The notes: a model not told the origin generated them from the letters alone. DNA of 64,000 bases from Actinokineospora diospyrosa (GCF_024171925.1 NZ_JAMTCO010000014.1:198042-262041), one strand, 5' to 3'; positions 56,159 to 64,000 are shown, counted from the first letter of the stretch. Made by a program: numbers and translations.

Positions 56159-57673
56159 ATGTCACGTCGCTACATCACTACTGCCATTCCCTATGTGAAC
56201 TCCAAGCCGCACGTGGGGTTCGCGATGGAACTGGTCGAGACCGACGTCATGGCTCGGCACTGGCGGCATCGGGGGCATGAGGTGCACTTCCTCACCGGGA
56301 CCGATGACAACTCGTTGAAGAACGCGATCGCCGCTGAGGCTGAGGGGGTGCCGACCGAGGAGTTGGTGAACCGCAACGCGGCGATTTTCCACGATCTTCG
56401 GGGGCCGTTGCAGATCAGCTTCGACGACTTCATCCGGACGAGTTCGGATCCTCGGCACAAGGTGGGGGTCGAGCGGTTGTGGCACGCCACGGACGAGAAC
56501 GGTGATCTGTACCGGAAGCACTACGAGGGCCTGTACTGCGTTGGCTGCGAGCAGTTCTACACCGAAGCTGAGCTGCCGGGCGGTCTGTGCCCCGAGCACC
56601 TGACCGCGCCGCAGTTGGTCAATGAGGAGAACTGGTTCTTCAAGCTCTCTAACTACCAGGACCGGCTCCTCGACCTGGTCGAGTCGGGCGAGTTGCGCAT
56701 CGAGCCGCCCAGTCGTCGCAATGAGGTGCTCGGGTTCATCAAGGGCGGGCTGCAGGACTTCTCGATCTCGCGTTCCACGGAGCGCGCCCGTGGTTGGGGT
56801 ATCGCGGTACCCGGCGACCCCGGTCAGGTGGTCTACGTCTGGTGGGACGCGCTCGGGAACTACATCACCGCGCTCGGGTACGGCGCCGACAGCGAGGACT
56901 ACCGCCGTTGGTGGGTGGACTCGGACGTCCGCACGCACGTCATCGGCAAGGGGATCGTCAGGTTCCACGCCGTCTTCTGGCCCGCGATGCTCATGAGCGC
57001 GGGGCAGCCGCTGCCGACCACGATCTTCGTGCACGACTACCTGACGGTCGAGGGCAAGAAGCTCGGGAAGAGCCTGGGCAACGCGATCGACCCCGTCGCG
57101 ATCGTGGAGCGGTTCGGTGCCGACGCGCTGCGGTGGTGGTTGGTCCGCGAGGTGCCGCGCACCGGGGACGCGGACTTCACCGTCGAGCGCCTGGTCAACC
57201 GGTACCACGACGAACTCGCCAACGGGCTGGGGAACCTGGTCAACCGGACCGTCAGCATGGTCCACAAGTACCGCGACGGGGTCGAGCCCGCGCTGCCCCC
57301 GCAACTCCCGGCGGGGGCACTGGCGGACGCGCTGGCTGCGGTTCGCGGTGACGTCGACAGCGCCCTTGAGCAGTTCGACTTCCGGCAGGCGACCGGGGCG
57401 GTCTGGCGGATCGTCGATGAGGCCAACCGGTACGTGGTGGAGGTTTCGCCGTGGACCCTCGCCAAGGCCGAAAAGGCGGGCGACGCGGACGCGGCAGCCA
57501 AGCTCAACGACTCGCTTGCGTTGCTCTTGAAGGCCATCCGCGTCGTGGCGGACGAGTTGACCCCGTTCTTGCCGGAGGCGGCTAAGCGGGTGGCCGCCCA
57601 GGTTGAGCTTGCGGAGGGGGTTCTCCCGAAGCCCCTGCCGCTGTTCCCCCGTATCGAGGACCTGACTGCTTAA
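56159..57673 (+). CDS. metG: Methionyl-tRNA synthetase, divergent type
   Basis: A 504-residue class I tRNA synthetase. The N-terminal TTAIPYVNSKPHVGF holds the HIGH-like PHVG; zinc-knuckle-like cysteines occur in YCVGCEQFYTEAELPGGLC; the Rossmann core has GQVVYVWWDALGNYITALG; the KMSKS-like loop is EGKKLGKSLGN; an anticodon-binding helical domain follows. The usual GTDEHG is GTDDNS, and KMSKS is KLGKS, so this may be a second, divergent MetRS (for resistance or special use) rather than the housekeeping enzyme. AGGAG seven bases before ATG 56159 supports the start. Its TAA stop shares a TTAA palindrome with the next gene's stop. Confidence 0.88.
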   Translation: MSRRYITTAIPYVNSKPHVGFAMELVETDVMARHWRHRGHEVHFLTGTDDNSLKNAIAAEAEGVPTEELVNRNAAIFHDLRGPLQISFDDFIRTSSDPRHKVGVERLWHATDENGDLYRKHYEGLYCVGCEQFYTEAELPGGLCPEHLTAPQLVNEENWFFKLSNYQDRLLDLVESGELRIEPPSRRNEVLGFIKGGLQDFSISRSTERARGWGIAVPGDPGQVVYVWWDALGNYITALGYGADSEDYRRWWVDSDVRTHVIGKGIVRFHAVFWPAMLMSAGQPLPTTIFVHDYLTVEGKKLGKSLGNAIDPVAIVERFGADALRWWLVREVPRTGDADFTVERLVNRYHDELANGLGNLVNRTVSMVHKYRDGVEPALPPQLPAGALADALAAVRGDVDSALEQFDFRQATGAVWRIVDEANRYVVEVSPWTLAKAEKAGDADAAAKLNDSLALLLKAIRVVADELTPFLPEAAKRVAAQVELAEGVLPKPLPLFPRIEDLTA

Positions 57674-58800
57674 GCGATCACCGCGGCGTCGCGCAGGCGG
57701 GTGATCTCCGAATCAGGCACCCCGAGCTCGGCCAAGACCTCAGCCGTGTCCGCGCGGGGAGGGCGTGGCGGAGTGGGGGCGGTGGCGGGGGTTCGGCTGA
57801 AGCGCGGCGCTGGTGCGGGCTGGGTCTTGCCGCCGACCTCGACAAAGGTTGAGCGGGCGGTGTTGTGCGGGTGGTCCGGGGCCTCGCCGGGGGTGAGGAC
57901 CGGGGTGAGACACGCGTCGGTGCCTTCGGCGAGTTTGGTCCACTCGTCGCGGGTGCGGGTCAGGACAGCGGTGGCGATCTGGGTGCGGAGGGCGGGCCAG
58001 GTCGACGGGTCCAGGTGGTTGGGCGGGTCTTCCAGGCCAAGCACGTCAACCAACGCGGCGAAGAACCGGGCCTCGATCGCGCCGATGGCAACGTACTTGC
58101 CGTCGGCGGTCTCGTAGGTGTCGTAGAACGGCGCGCCACCGTCGAGGAGGTTGGCGCCTCTTGCACCGGGCCAGAGTCCCAGGTTGCGCAAGCCATGCAG
58201 GCTCGTAGTGAGCAAAGCAGCGCCCTCGACCATAGAGGCGTCCACAACCTGCCCTCGCCCGGACGTCTGTCGTTCAAAGAGGGCGGCGAGTACGCCCATA
58301 GCGAGCAACAGCCCTCCGCCACCAAAGTCGCCGAGGAGGTTGAGAGGCACGGTGGGCTTACCGCCTGCGGGACCGATCGGCTCAAGAGCTCCAGCGACCG
58401 CGATGTAGTTGATGTCGTGACCCGCGGCAGTCGCAAGAGGACCTTCCTGCCCCCACCCGGTGATGCGGCCGTAGACCAACCCGAGGTTGCGCGCCAACAA
58501 CGCGTCCGGCCCAAGACCCATGCGTTCGGCGACGCCGGGGCGGAAGCCCTCGATCAGGACGTCCGCGCGGTCGACGAGGCGCAGGACCAGGTCGAGGCCC
58601 TCGGGGGACTTCACGTCGACGCCGATCCAGCGGCGGGAGCGGGTGAGGGGGTCGTCGGGGAAGCCCAGGACATCGGCACCGGGGCGGGCCCGGTCGACCC
58701 GGACCACCTCGGCGCCGAGGTCGGCCAGGACGGTGCAGGCGAAGGGGGCGGGGGCCAAGCCTGCCAGCTCGACCACGCGCAGACCGGTCAGTGGTCCCAT
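57670..58800 (-). CDS. CaiB/BaiF CoA-transferase family, probable alpha-methylacyl-CoA racemase
   Basis: A 376-residue family III CoA-transferase-fold protein. MGPLTGLRVVELAGLAPAPF and ADLGAEVVRVDR begin it; GHDINYIAVAGALEPIG is the signature of alpha-methylacyl-CoA racemase (Mcr), with the catalytic Asp; GQVVDASMVEGAALLT follows. It would epimerise 2-methyl-branched acyl-CoA for beta-oxidation, matching the adjacent acyl-CoA dehydrogenase. ATG 58800 has AGGAGA seven bases upstream. The longer upstream frame overlaps the dehydrogenase gene. Confidence 0.92.
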   Translation of the reverse strand: MGPLTGLRVVELAGLAPAPFACTVLADLGAEVVRVDRARPGADVLGFPDDPLTRSRRWIGVDVKSPEGLDLVLRLVDRADVLIEGFRPGVAERMGLGPDALLARNLGLVYGRITGWGQEGPLATAAGHDINYIAVAGALEPIGPAGGKPTVPLNLLGDFGGGGLLLAMGVLAALFERQTSGRGQVVDASMVEGAALLTTSLHGLRNLGLWPGARGANLLDGGAPFYDTYETADGKYVAIGAIEARFFAALVDVLGLEDPPNHLDPSTWPALRTQIATAVLTRTRDEWTKLAEGTDACLTPVLTPGEAPDHPHNTARSTFVEVGGKTQPAPAPRFSRTPATAPTPPRPPRADTAEVLAELGVPDSEITRLRDAAVIA

Positions 58801-58823
58801 GGGTGTTTCTCCTGGAAGAGGGG

Positions 58824-59966
58824 TCACAGGGAGCGGGAGATGATCTCCTTCATGATCTCGTTGGTCCCGCCGAAGATGGGCTGCACGCGCTGGTCGAGGT
58901 AGATCCGGGCGATCGGGTACTCGGTCATGTAGCCGTAGCCGCCGTGCAGCTGCAGGCACTCGTCGATCGCCTTCATGGCCCGGTCGCTGGTCCACCACTT
59001 GAGCATCGCCACGGTCGGGATGTCGAGTTCGCCGCGCAGGTGCTTGGCGAGGCAGTCGTCGAGGAACACCCGGGCGACCCGGGTCTCGGTGGCGATCTCG
59101 GCGAGGGTGAACTTGGTGTTCTGGAAGTGGTACACCGGGCGCCCGAACGCCTGCCGCTCCTTGGTGTAGCTCAGGGTCAGCTCCAGGGCGACCTCCATGG
59201 CCACCACCGAGGAGATGCCGATGATCAGCCGTTCCTGCGGCAGCTGCTGCATGAGCTGGACGAAGCCCTGGCCCTCGACCCCGCCGAGCAGGTTGCCGAC
59301 CGGGATCCGCACCTCGTCGAAGAACAACTCGGCGGTGTCCTGCGCCTTGAGACCGATCTTGTCGAGCACCCGGCCGCGGCGGAAGCCCGCGCGCTCGGTC
59401 TCGACGATGACCAGCGAGGTGCCCTCGGCGCCCTTGGTCGAGTCGGTCTTGACCACGACTATGACGAAATCGCACTGGCCGCCGTTGGTGATGAACGTCT
59501 TGGCGCCGGAGACGACGTACTCGTCGCCGTCGCGCACCGCCTTGGCCTTGATGTTCTGCAGGTCGGACCCGGCGCCCGGCTCGGTCATCGCGATCGCGCC
59601 GACCCACTCACCGGAGGCCAGCTTGGGCAGCCACGCGTGCTTCTGCTCCTCGGTCCCGTAGGCGAGCACGTAGTGCGCCACGATGCCGTTGTGCAGCGAC
59701 ACGCCCCAGCCGCTGTCGCCGGAGCGGGCCTGCTCCTCCAGCAGCACGGTCTCGTGCGCGAACGTGCCGCCCCCGCCGCCGTACTCCTCGGGGATGGACA
59801 GGCAGAGCAGGCCGACCTCGCCCGCCTTGGTCCACAGCTCCCGGTCGACCTGCTTGTTCTCGATCCAGCGCTCGGTGTTGGGCGTCAGCTCCTTGGCGCA
59901 GAACGTGCGCGCCAGGTCGCGGAAGGCGTCCAGGTCGTCGTCCATCCAGGGGGATCGCTGGGTCAC
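58824..59966 (-). CDS. Acyl-CoA dehydrogenase
   Basis: A 380-residue FAD-dependent dehydrogenase introducing a trans-2 double bond in acyl-CoA. Motifs: LCLSIPEEYGGGGGTFAHE, AIAMTEPGAGSDLQNIKAK for FAD/substrate, FITNGGQCDFVIVVVKTD, and the C-terminal QLHGGYGYMTEYPIARIY with FGGTNEIMKEIISRSL. I use GTG 59966 because GAGGAGG lies seven bases upstream; the ATG at 60005 is in the operator region. It is co-directional with the racemase gene (23-base gap) and divergent from a TetR regulator, so likely a regulated degradation operon. Confidence 0.95.
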   Translation of the reverse strand: MTQRSPWMDDDLDAFRDLARTFCAKELTPNTERWIENKQVDRELWTKAGEVGLLCLSIPEEYGGGGGTFAHETVLLEEQARSGDSGWGVSLHNGIVAHYVLAYGTEEQKHAWLPKLASGEWVGAIAMTEPGAGSDLQNIKAKAVRDGDEYVVSGAKTFITNGGQCDFVIVVVKTDSTKGAEGTSLVIVETERAGFRRGRVLDKIGLKAQDTAELFFDEVRIPVGNLLGGVEGQGFVQLMQQLPQERLIIGISSVVAMEVALELTLSYTKERQAFGRPVYHFQNTKFTLAEIATETRVARVFLDDCLAKHLRGELDIPTVAMLKWWTSDRAMKAIDECLQLHGGYGYMTEYPIARIYLDQRVQPIFGGTNEIMKEIISRSL

Positions 59967-60001
59967 CGGAAGGCCTCCTCGCGGCAAAAACAATCCGATC
60001 T

Positions 60002-60031
60002 GCATGTAAGTTCCCCTGTGAAGGTACATGC
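60002..60031. promoter_or_regulatory. Inverted repeat, candidate TetR operator
   Basis: GCATGTA (60002-60008) and TACATGC (60025-60031) form a perfect 7-bp inverted repeat with a 16-base spacer in the divergent region between the acyl-CoA dehydrogenase and TetR genes, a likely binding site for the TetR product. Confidence 0.5.
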
Positions 60032-60098
60032 CGACCGAACTGACCGTAAAGTGCCAGCACACCCCGATGTGGGAGGCCCGGCGCGAGGAGGTCCGGAG

Positions 60099-60713
60099 GT
60101 GGCCGTGCGCACGCACCGCACTCAGCAGGAGCGCAGCGAACAGACTCGCGAAGCGCTGCTCGACGCGACCATCGGTTGCCTGGTGGAACTGGGGTACGCG
60201 CGCACGACCGTGCAGGAGATCTGCCTGCGGGCAGGGGTCTCCAGGGGTGCCCAGCAGCACCACTTCACCACCAAGGCCGAGCTGATGACCGCCGCGCTGG
60301 AGCACCTGTTCGCCCGGCTGACCCGCCAGCTGCGCGAGGCGGCGGTGGACCTGCCGCCGGGGCCCGCGCGGGTCACCCAGGGCATCGACCTGCTCTGGGA
60401 GGCCTACTCCGGGACGCTCTCGACCGCCGCCGTGGAGCTGTGGGTCGCCGCGCGCACGGACCCGGAGCTGCGCGAGACGCTGCGCCCGGTCGACCGCGCC
60501 CTCGGCCACGCCACGCTGGAGCTCTACCGGGAGGCCGCGGGCGTGGAGCTGCCCGAGGCCGAGCTGGAGACGTTGTTGCTGCTCAGCGTCAACCTGGTCC
60601 GCGGCTTGGCGCTGGACGCGATGATCGGTGGCGACGCGGGGCGGCGCGGCAGGCTGCTGGAGGAGTGGAAGGCGACCGCGCTCGAGCGCTACACCTCGGC
60701 GAGCGGCGCCTGA
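60099..60713 (+). CDS. TetR-family regulator of fatty-acid genes (inferred)
   Basis: A 204-residue regulator with HTH in QTREALLDATIGCLVELGYA and TVQEICLRAGVSRGAQQHHF (residues 16-57) and a helical C-terminal domain containing LWEAYSGTLSTAAVELWVAA. Its position divergent from the acyl-CoA dehydrogenase-racemase operon and the inverted repeat between suggest acyl-CoA-responsive repression, an inference. GTG 60099 has GAGGAG eight bases upstream; GTG 60105 is also possible. Two strong hairpins follow the gene. Confidence 0.93.
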   Translation: MAVRTHRTQQERSEQTREALLDATIGCLVELGYARTTVQEICLRAGVSRGAQQHHFTTKAELMTAALEHLFARLTRQLREAAVDLPPGPARVTQGIDLLWEAYSGTLSTAAVELWVAARTDPELRETLRPVDRALGHATLELYREAAGVELPEAELETLLLLSVNLVRGLALDAMIGGDAGRRGRLLEEWKATALERYTSASGA

Positions 60714-60743
60714 GGCCGCAGGCGACTGGGTGTGGCACCCCCA

Positions 60744-60841
60744 GCCGTGCCCATCCGGTGCAGGCGGACGGGCACGGCCGCGGCTGTGCCTGACTTGCTG
60801 GTTTGCGGTGGCCGACCCGGCCCTCGCTCGGGTCGGCCACC
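60744..60841 (+). terminator. Two hairpins after TetR gene
   Basis: GCCGTGCCCATCC (60744-60756) pairs with GGACGGGCACGGC (60766-60778) with one mismatch, and GGTGGCCGACCCG (60807-60819) pairs perfectly with CGGGTCGGCCACC (60829-60841). Probable tandem terminators. Confidence 0.7.
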
Positions 60842-60943
60842 GCTACTCATAGATGAGGGCCGCGGGACGCTTACGGGACGTTCGCTTCCGCAAACAATAT
60901 GGCGGGCGTCATCCGGCGGCCCCCACCTGCCAGGATCGCCCGC

Positions 60944-61861
60944 GTGACAACCGCACCCGACAGCCCCGCGCCGGACGGCCCAACTCCCGATGGCCCGGCT
61001 CCTGGCAGCCCAACTCCTGACGGCCTGGCTCGCGGCGGCTCGGCTTCTGACGGACCGGCTCTTGGCAGCCCTGCTCCTGACGGAGCGGCGCCGCAGGGCC
61101 AGGTACCCGCTGCGCAGCCGCCCGCCTCGATCGACGCCACGGTGCGGGCGCCGCTGTGGTGGCCGGGCATCGTGACGGCGGGCGGCCTGCTGACGGCCGG
61201 GGTGCTCGCCGCGCTCGGGGCGGCGTTCCCGTTGGTCGACTTCGCCGACGAGGGGCCTGCGGCGGGCTTGGCCACCGGCGGCCTGGACGATCCCGGACCG
61301 GACGACCCGGGTTTCGGCATGGACGTCACCGGACCGGACGACGCGGGTTTCGGTGGGATGAGCGGCGAGGTCCCCTTCGAGGAGAGCCTGTGGTCGGGCC
61401 CCGGCCCCGGCGCGAGCGACCTGCCCGGCGCGTTCGGGCTGGTACCGCTGGACAGCTGGCTGCCGGTGACCGCGGGCGCCGTGCTCACCCTGCTCGCGGG
61501 CCTGATCGCGGTGTTCGCCGTCGCGCGCACCGGCCACGCGGTGGTCACCGCCACCAGGGTCGCCGCGGCGCTGAGCACGGGCGTGCTGGTCACCGGCTCG
61601 TTCCTGGTCCTGCGGTCGGTGTTCAGCCTCACCGCCTGGTTCGGTGCCCTCGGTGCCGAACTCGGGAACCCGCTGCCCAGCCCGTCCGCGGGCGCCGGGG
61701 CCATCCTGCTGCTGGTGGCGAGCGTGGTCGCCCTGGTGGGCATGGTGCTGTCCTGGGGACCGGTCCCCAGGCGCACAATCGGCGGCGCATTCCCCGGCAT
61801 CGCTCCCCACCCGCCCCTGGCCACCGAGCCCCGGCAACTGCCCAAAGAGGACGACCAGTAG
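60944..61861 (+). CDS. Membrane protein with repetitive Pro/Ala/Ser/Gly N-terminus
   Basis: A 305-residue protein. Residues ~4-60 are low-complexity repeats (PDGPTPDGPAPGSPTPDG and similar), then a span near 80, an extracytoplasmic Gly/Asp/Pro loop (GGLDDPGPDDPGFGM), two or three further spans (VTAGAVLTLLAGLIAVFAVA, then LLLVASVVALVGMVL) and a Pro-rich tail. The GTG 60944 is used; ATG 60899 would add 15 residues. Family not recognised. Repetition at DNA level makes length variation likely. Confidence 0.75.
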   Translation: MTTAPDSPAPDGPTPDGPAPGSPTPDGLARGGSASDGPALGSPAPDGAAPQGQVPAAQPPASIDATVRAPLWWPGIVTAGGLLTAGVLAALGAAFPLVDFADEGPAAGLATGGLDDPGPDDPGFGMDVTGPDDAGFGGMSGEVPFEESLWSGPGPGASDLPGAFGLVPLDSWLPVTAGAVLTLLAGLIAVFAVARTGHAVVTATRVAAALSTGVLVTGSFLVLRSVFSLTAWFGALGAELGNPLPSPSAGAGAILLLVASVVALVGMVLSWGPVPRRTIGGAFPGIAPHPPLATEPRQLPKEDDQ

Positions 61862-62117
61862 CGGTTCGACCTGCGAAGATCAGCGGCGTGTCACTCGCAC
61901 CCACCGGTCATGAACCGGCCCCACCGGCTCCCGCCCGAACAACACCGAGATCAGCGACAACCCCTTAAGACCCGGTCTCGAAACTCGGCGTGTCGCTAGG
62001 TGAACCATCGGCCCGCCCCTGGCTCCGCACCGCCCGCCTGCGGGCCCGGCCCGACGGACCGGAAGGCCGTCAGAGAGACTGGGGGCCACTGCCCGCCCTC
62101 TCGACCTGGAGCCTTTG

Positions 62118-63059
62118 ATGCCGCAAGGGACCGTCCGCTGGTTCGACGCCGAACGGGGCTTCGGCTTCCTCGCGCCCGAGGACGGCTCGGCGGACGTGTT
62201 CGTGCACGCCTCCGAGATCGTCGAGGACGGCGGCGCGAAAGTGCTCCGCGAGGGTCAGGCCGTCGTGTTCGAGGTCGGCGAGAACGACCGCGGGCCCCAG
62301 GCGCTGCGCGTTCGGGTCACCGCCGATGCGGCCACCGGCAGCGCCGTGGGCCTGCTCGGCACCGTCAACTGGTACGAGCCGGGCAAGGGGTACGGCTTCG
62401 CGTCGCCGGACGGCGGCGGCGCCGACATCTTCGTGCACAGTTCCGCCATCGTGACCGGCGGCGTGGTCACCGAGGGTCAGCGGGTGGCCTTCCTGGTCGT
62501 CGAAGGCGAGCGCGGCCCGCAGGCCGGGCACGTGATCCCGCTGGGAGCAGGGGCAGGCTCACCCGCTGCGGCTGGTGTCGCGGACGGTGCCGACGGCACG
62601 GTGGCCTGGTACGACGAGGACAAGGGCTTCGGCTTCATCAACCCCGACTCCGGCGCCGGGGACGTCTTCGTTCACGCCCGTGCCCTGACCGAAGGGCTGA
62701 CGTGGCTCGCGGAGGGCGACCGCGTCGCCTACGAGGTGGCCAGTGGGGACAAGGGCCCGCAGGCCCGCGACGTGCACCTGGTCCGGGGCGCCGAGCCCCA
62801 GACGGCGCCGCAGCGGCCGGCACCTGCCGCGGGGCCTGCCGCGCGGGACGTGCCCGCCCGAGGCGGCGAGGGCGTCGTCGCGCGCTTCGACGGCGACCGC
62901 GGCTTCGGCTTCATCACCCCGGACGCAGGCGGCGACGATCTCTTCGCCCACGTGTCCGTGGTCATGGGGTCGGAGCCGCTGCAGAAGGGTGACCGGGTCC
63001 GGTACGCGGTGCGCCAGAGCGACCGGGGCCCGCAGGCCGACCGCATCGAACGCCTCTGA
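62118..63059 (+). CDS. Protein with four tandem cold-shock domains
   Basis: A 313-residue nucleic-acid-binding protein with four cold-shock domains at about residues 4-68, 81-141, 160-223 and 251-313. Each begins GTV/GVV-x-W/R-F/Y and keeps an RNP1-like GFGF/GYGF and an RNP2-like VFVHAS, IFVHSS, VFVHAR or LFAHVS, and the closing GPQA. Linkers are Ala/Gly/Pro-rich. Bacterial Csp proteins normally have one domain of ~67 residues. It may act as an RNA chaperone with several contacts. ATG 62118 follows GGAG at six bases; TTG 62115 is just upstream. Domain 4 has Ala for the RNP2 Val (LFAHVS). Confidence 0.93.
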   Translation: MPQGTVRWFDAERGFGFLAPEDGSADVFVHASEIVEDGGAKVLREGQAVVFEVGENDRGPQALRVRVTADAATGSAVGLLGTVNWYEPGKGYGFASPDGGGADIFVHSSAIVTGGVVTEGQRVAFLVVEGERGPQAGHVIPLGAGAGSPAAAGVADGADGTVAWYDEDKGFGFINPDSGAGDVFVHARALTEGLTWLAEGDRVAYEVASGDKGPQARDVHLVRGAEPQTAPQRPAPAAGPAARDVPARGGEGVVARFDGDRGFGFITPDAGGDDLFAHVSVVMGSEPLQKGDRVRYAVRQSDRGPQADRIERL

Positions 63060-63180
63060 TGAGGCGGCCCCACCGACGGGAATGGACGCGTTAGACCTGG
63101 TCGCAGAGCTCGATCTTCATGAGCAGGCGGACGTTGATCACGGTTCGGGCCAGCGTGAGTAGCGCCAGCGTGGTGCGTCG

Positions 63181-63321
63181 GTGCGAGTACTCCCGGAAGT
63201 ATCCACCGGCCCCGCCGGAACCATCCTGATCGTCGCCTGCGCCGTGACGCTGATCGGCCTGGCCCTGCTACCTACGACCAAGCGGCAGCCCACTGGACAC
63301 TCGGAAGCACCGCTGCTGTAG
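63181..63321 (+). pseudogene. Possible fragment of a transporter gene
   Basis: A 46-residue frame from GTG 63181 to TAG 63321 reads VRVLPEVSTGPAG, a membrane span TILIVACAVTLIGLALL, then a polar tail TTKRQPTGHSEAPLL. This looks like the last helix and tail of a permease whose upstream part is missing. It could instead be a true small membrane protein. The 120 bases before it contain an in-frame stop and no further homology. Confidence 0.3.
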
Positions 63322-63419
63322 CGGCCCCGCGCAAGTTCGCCCCCACCGAGCTCCTCACCTTGCCGCGTCCAGCCGAAGACCCGAAATCCCTTGCCCCGCA
63401 ACCCAATCCCGGCCAGCGC

Positions 63420-63524
63420 AAGATCATCTGCCGCAAGAGCCCCCGATATACAGCCTAACGAGGAACCCCGACAGAACCGGACCAGCGACTAGGGCCTGTG
63501 GACAACAGAACACGTTGTGGACAA
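63420..63524 (-). repeat. DnaA-box repeat (R2) copy d
   Basis: Inverse-oriented, near-identical to copy b: AAGATC at 63420, AGCCTA (reverse of TAGGCT) at 63452-63457, CGACAGAACCGG, and two boxes TGTGGACAA at 63497-63505 and 63516-63524, 19 bases apart. Confidence 0.75.
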
Positions 63525-63540
63525 CCGCCCGCCAGTCCAG

Positions 63541-63883
63541 CACCTGGACACTCAGAAGCCAAGGTGCCACCCCAGCCCAACCCTCTGGACACCCGAACCC
63601 AGCCGTGCCAACCCAGCTCCCGCCGGGTCCGCCCCAACCCACAAACCCAGCCCCTGAACACTCGGACCCGACGATGCCAACCCGGCTGCCGTCAGGTCCG
63701 CCCCAACCCACCTACCCAGCACCTGGACACTCGGACCCTGTGGTGTCATCCCAGCCCGCTCTCGGCTGCCCTGCCGGCCCAGCGCCTGGACTGTCGGACC
63801 CGGCGGTGCCAACTCGACTGCCGTCAGGTCCGCCCCAGCCCACCTGCTCAGCGCCTGGACAGTCGGAGTCGCTGGTGCCAAGT
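63541..63883 (-). repeat. Tandem-unit array of composite element D
   Basis: About six units with landmarks at 63541, 63582, 63651, 63721, 63784 and 63853 (spacing 41, 69, 70, 63 and 69 bp), read on the minus strand as in element B. Motifs as in the other arrays. Confidence 0.75.
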
Positions 63884-64000
63884 GCTCGATGGGGCGGACT
63901 TGTTTTGTGTGGGGGGACGGCACCCGTAGCGTCGGTAGCGGACAGGGCCATGCTTTTCGGCCCCTGCTGTGCGGTCCTGCCACGGGTGTCGTAGGGGCCC
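63884..64000 (-). ncRNA. Long hairpin of composite element D, cut by window end
   Basis: Left arm 63884-63907 (GGGGCGGACTTGTTTTG) and interior match elements A-C; the window ends at base 64000, before the expected second arm at about 64005-64028. Confidence 0.45.

Overview
The window is high-GC actinobacterial DNA with GTG and ATG starts, four-base overlapping operons and many leaderless-looking promoters. The gene set and order (hisD-C-B, hisH-priA, hisF-hisI, trpE-C-B-A, lgt, gltB-gltD, pyk, tesB) match the conserved his/trp/lgt/pyk/tesB block of mycobacteria and Pseudonocardiales. The accessory genes (DUF3558 lipoproteins, XRE/DUF5753 plus DUF397, ACT-GNAT acetyltransferase, LAL-type LuxR regulator) favour a filamentous Pseudonocardiaceae-like organism. 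This placement is an inference from content only.

Layout. 1-3.1 kb: 3' part of hisD, hisC, hisB and a two-helix micro-protein. 3.1-8.1 kb: soxR, kptA, then three tandem copies of a two-gene cassette (a ~130-aa protein ending in a YxxxD motif plus a DUF3558-like lipoprotein), a decayed gene and a small membrane protein. 8.2-9.6 kb: hisH, priA. 10-17.5 kb: accessory block (F420/FMN oxidoreductase, SRPBCC protein with ArsR regulator, Tat-exported PhoD phosphatase, lipoprotein, a protease-fold protein that has lost catalytic residues, ABC exporter, TetR). 17.6-24.8 kb: hisF, membrane protein, hisI, TetR, trpE, Trp-associated membrane protein, trpC, trpB, trpA. 24.9-33.5 kb: lgt, gltB, gltD, secreted subtilase. 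33.7-37.7 kb: class IV aminotransferase, DUF2461, pyk, tesB. 37.8-43.8 kb: zinc-ribbon protein, XRE/DUF5753, DUF397, small protein, LAL regulator. 44.2-53.4 kb: gabD2-like dehydrogenase, ACT-GNAT protein, GPH-type transporter, spermidine operon (decarboxylase, speD, speE), small membrane proteins, lytic transglycosylase. 53.6-63.1 kb: hypothetical proteins, divergent methionyl-tRNA synthetase, alpha-methylacyl-CoA racemase, acyl-CoA dehydrogenase with divergent TetR, membrane protein, and a protein with four tandem cold-shock domains.

The least explained component is non-coding. A composite repeat occurs four times (about 39.9-40.5, 47.1-47.8, 55.3-55.9 and 63.5-64.0 kb). It consists of a ~145-nt hairpin with 24-bp arms showing compensatory base changes, next to an array of ~68-bp units, often flanked by GCC-rich mini-hairpins. 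A second family (five copies) carries one or two DnaA-box-like TTGTCCACA motifs, the pairs 19 bp apart, followed by a conserved TAGGCTGTATAT block. No protein in the window explains these elements.

Functionally, the core block makes histidine, tryptophan, glutamate and polyamines. The window contains no trpF and priA is present, consistent with PriA serving both histidine and tryptophan synthesis.
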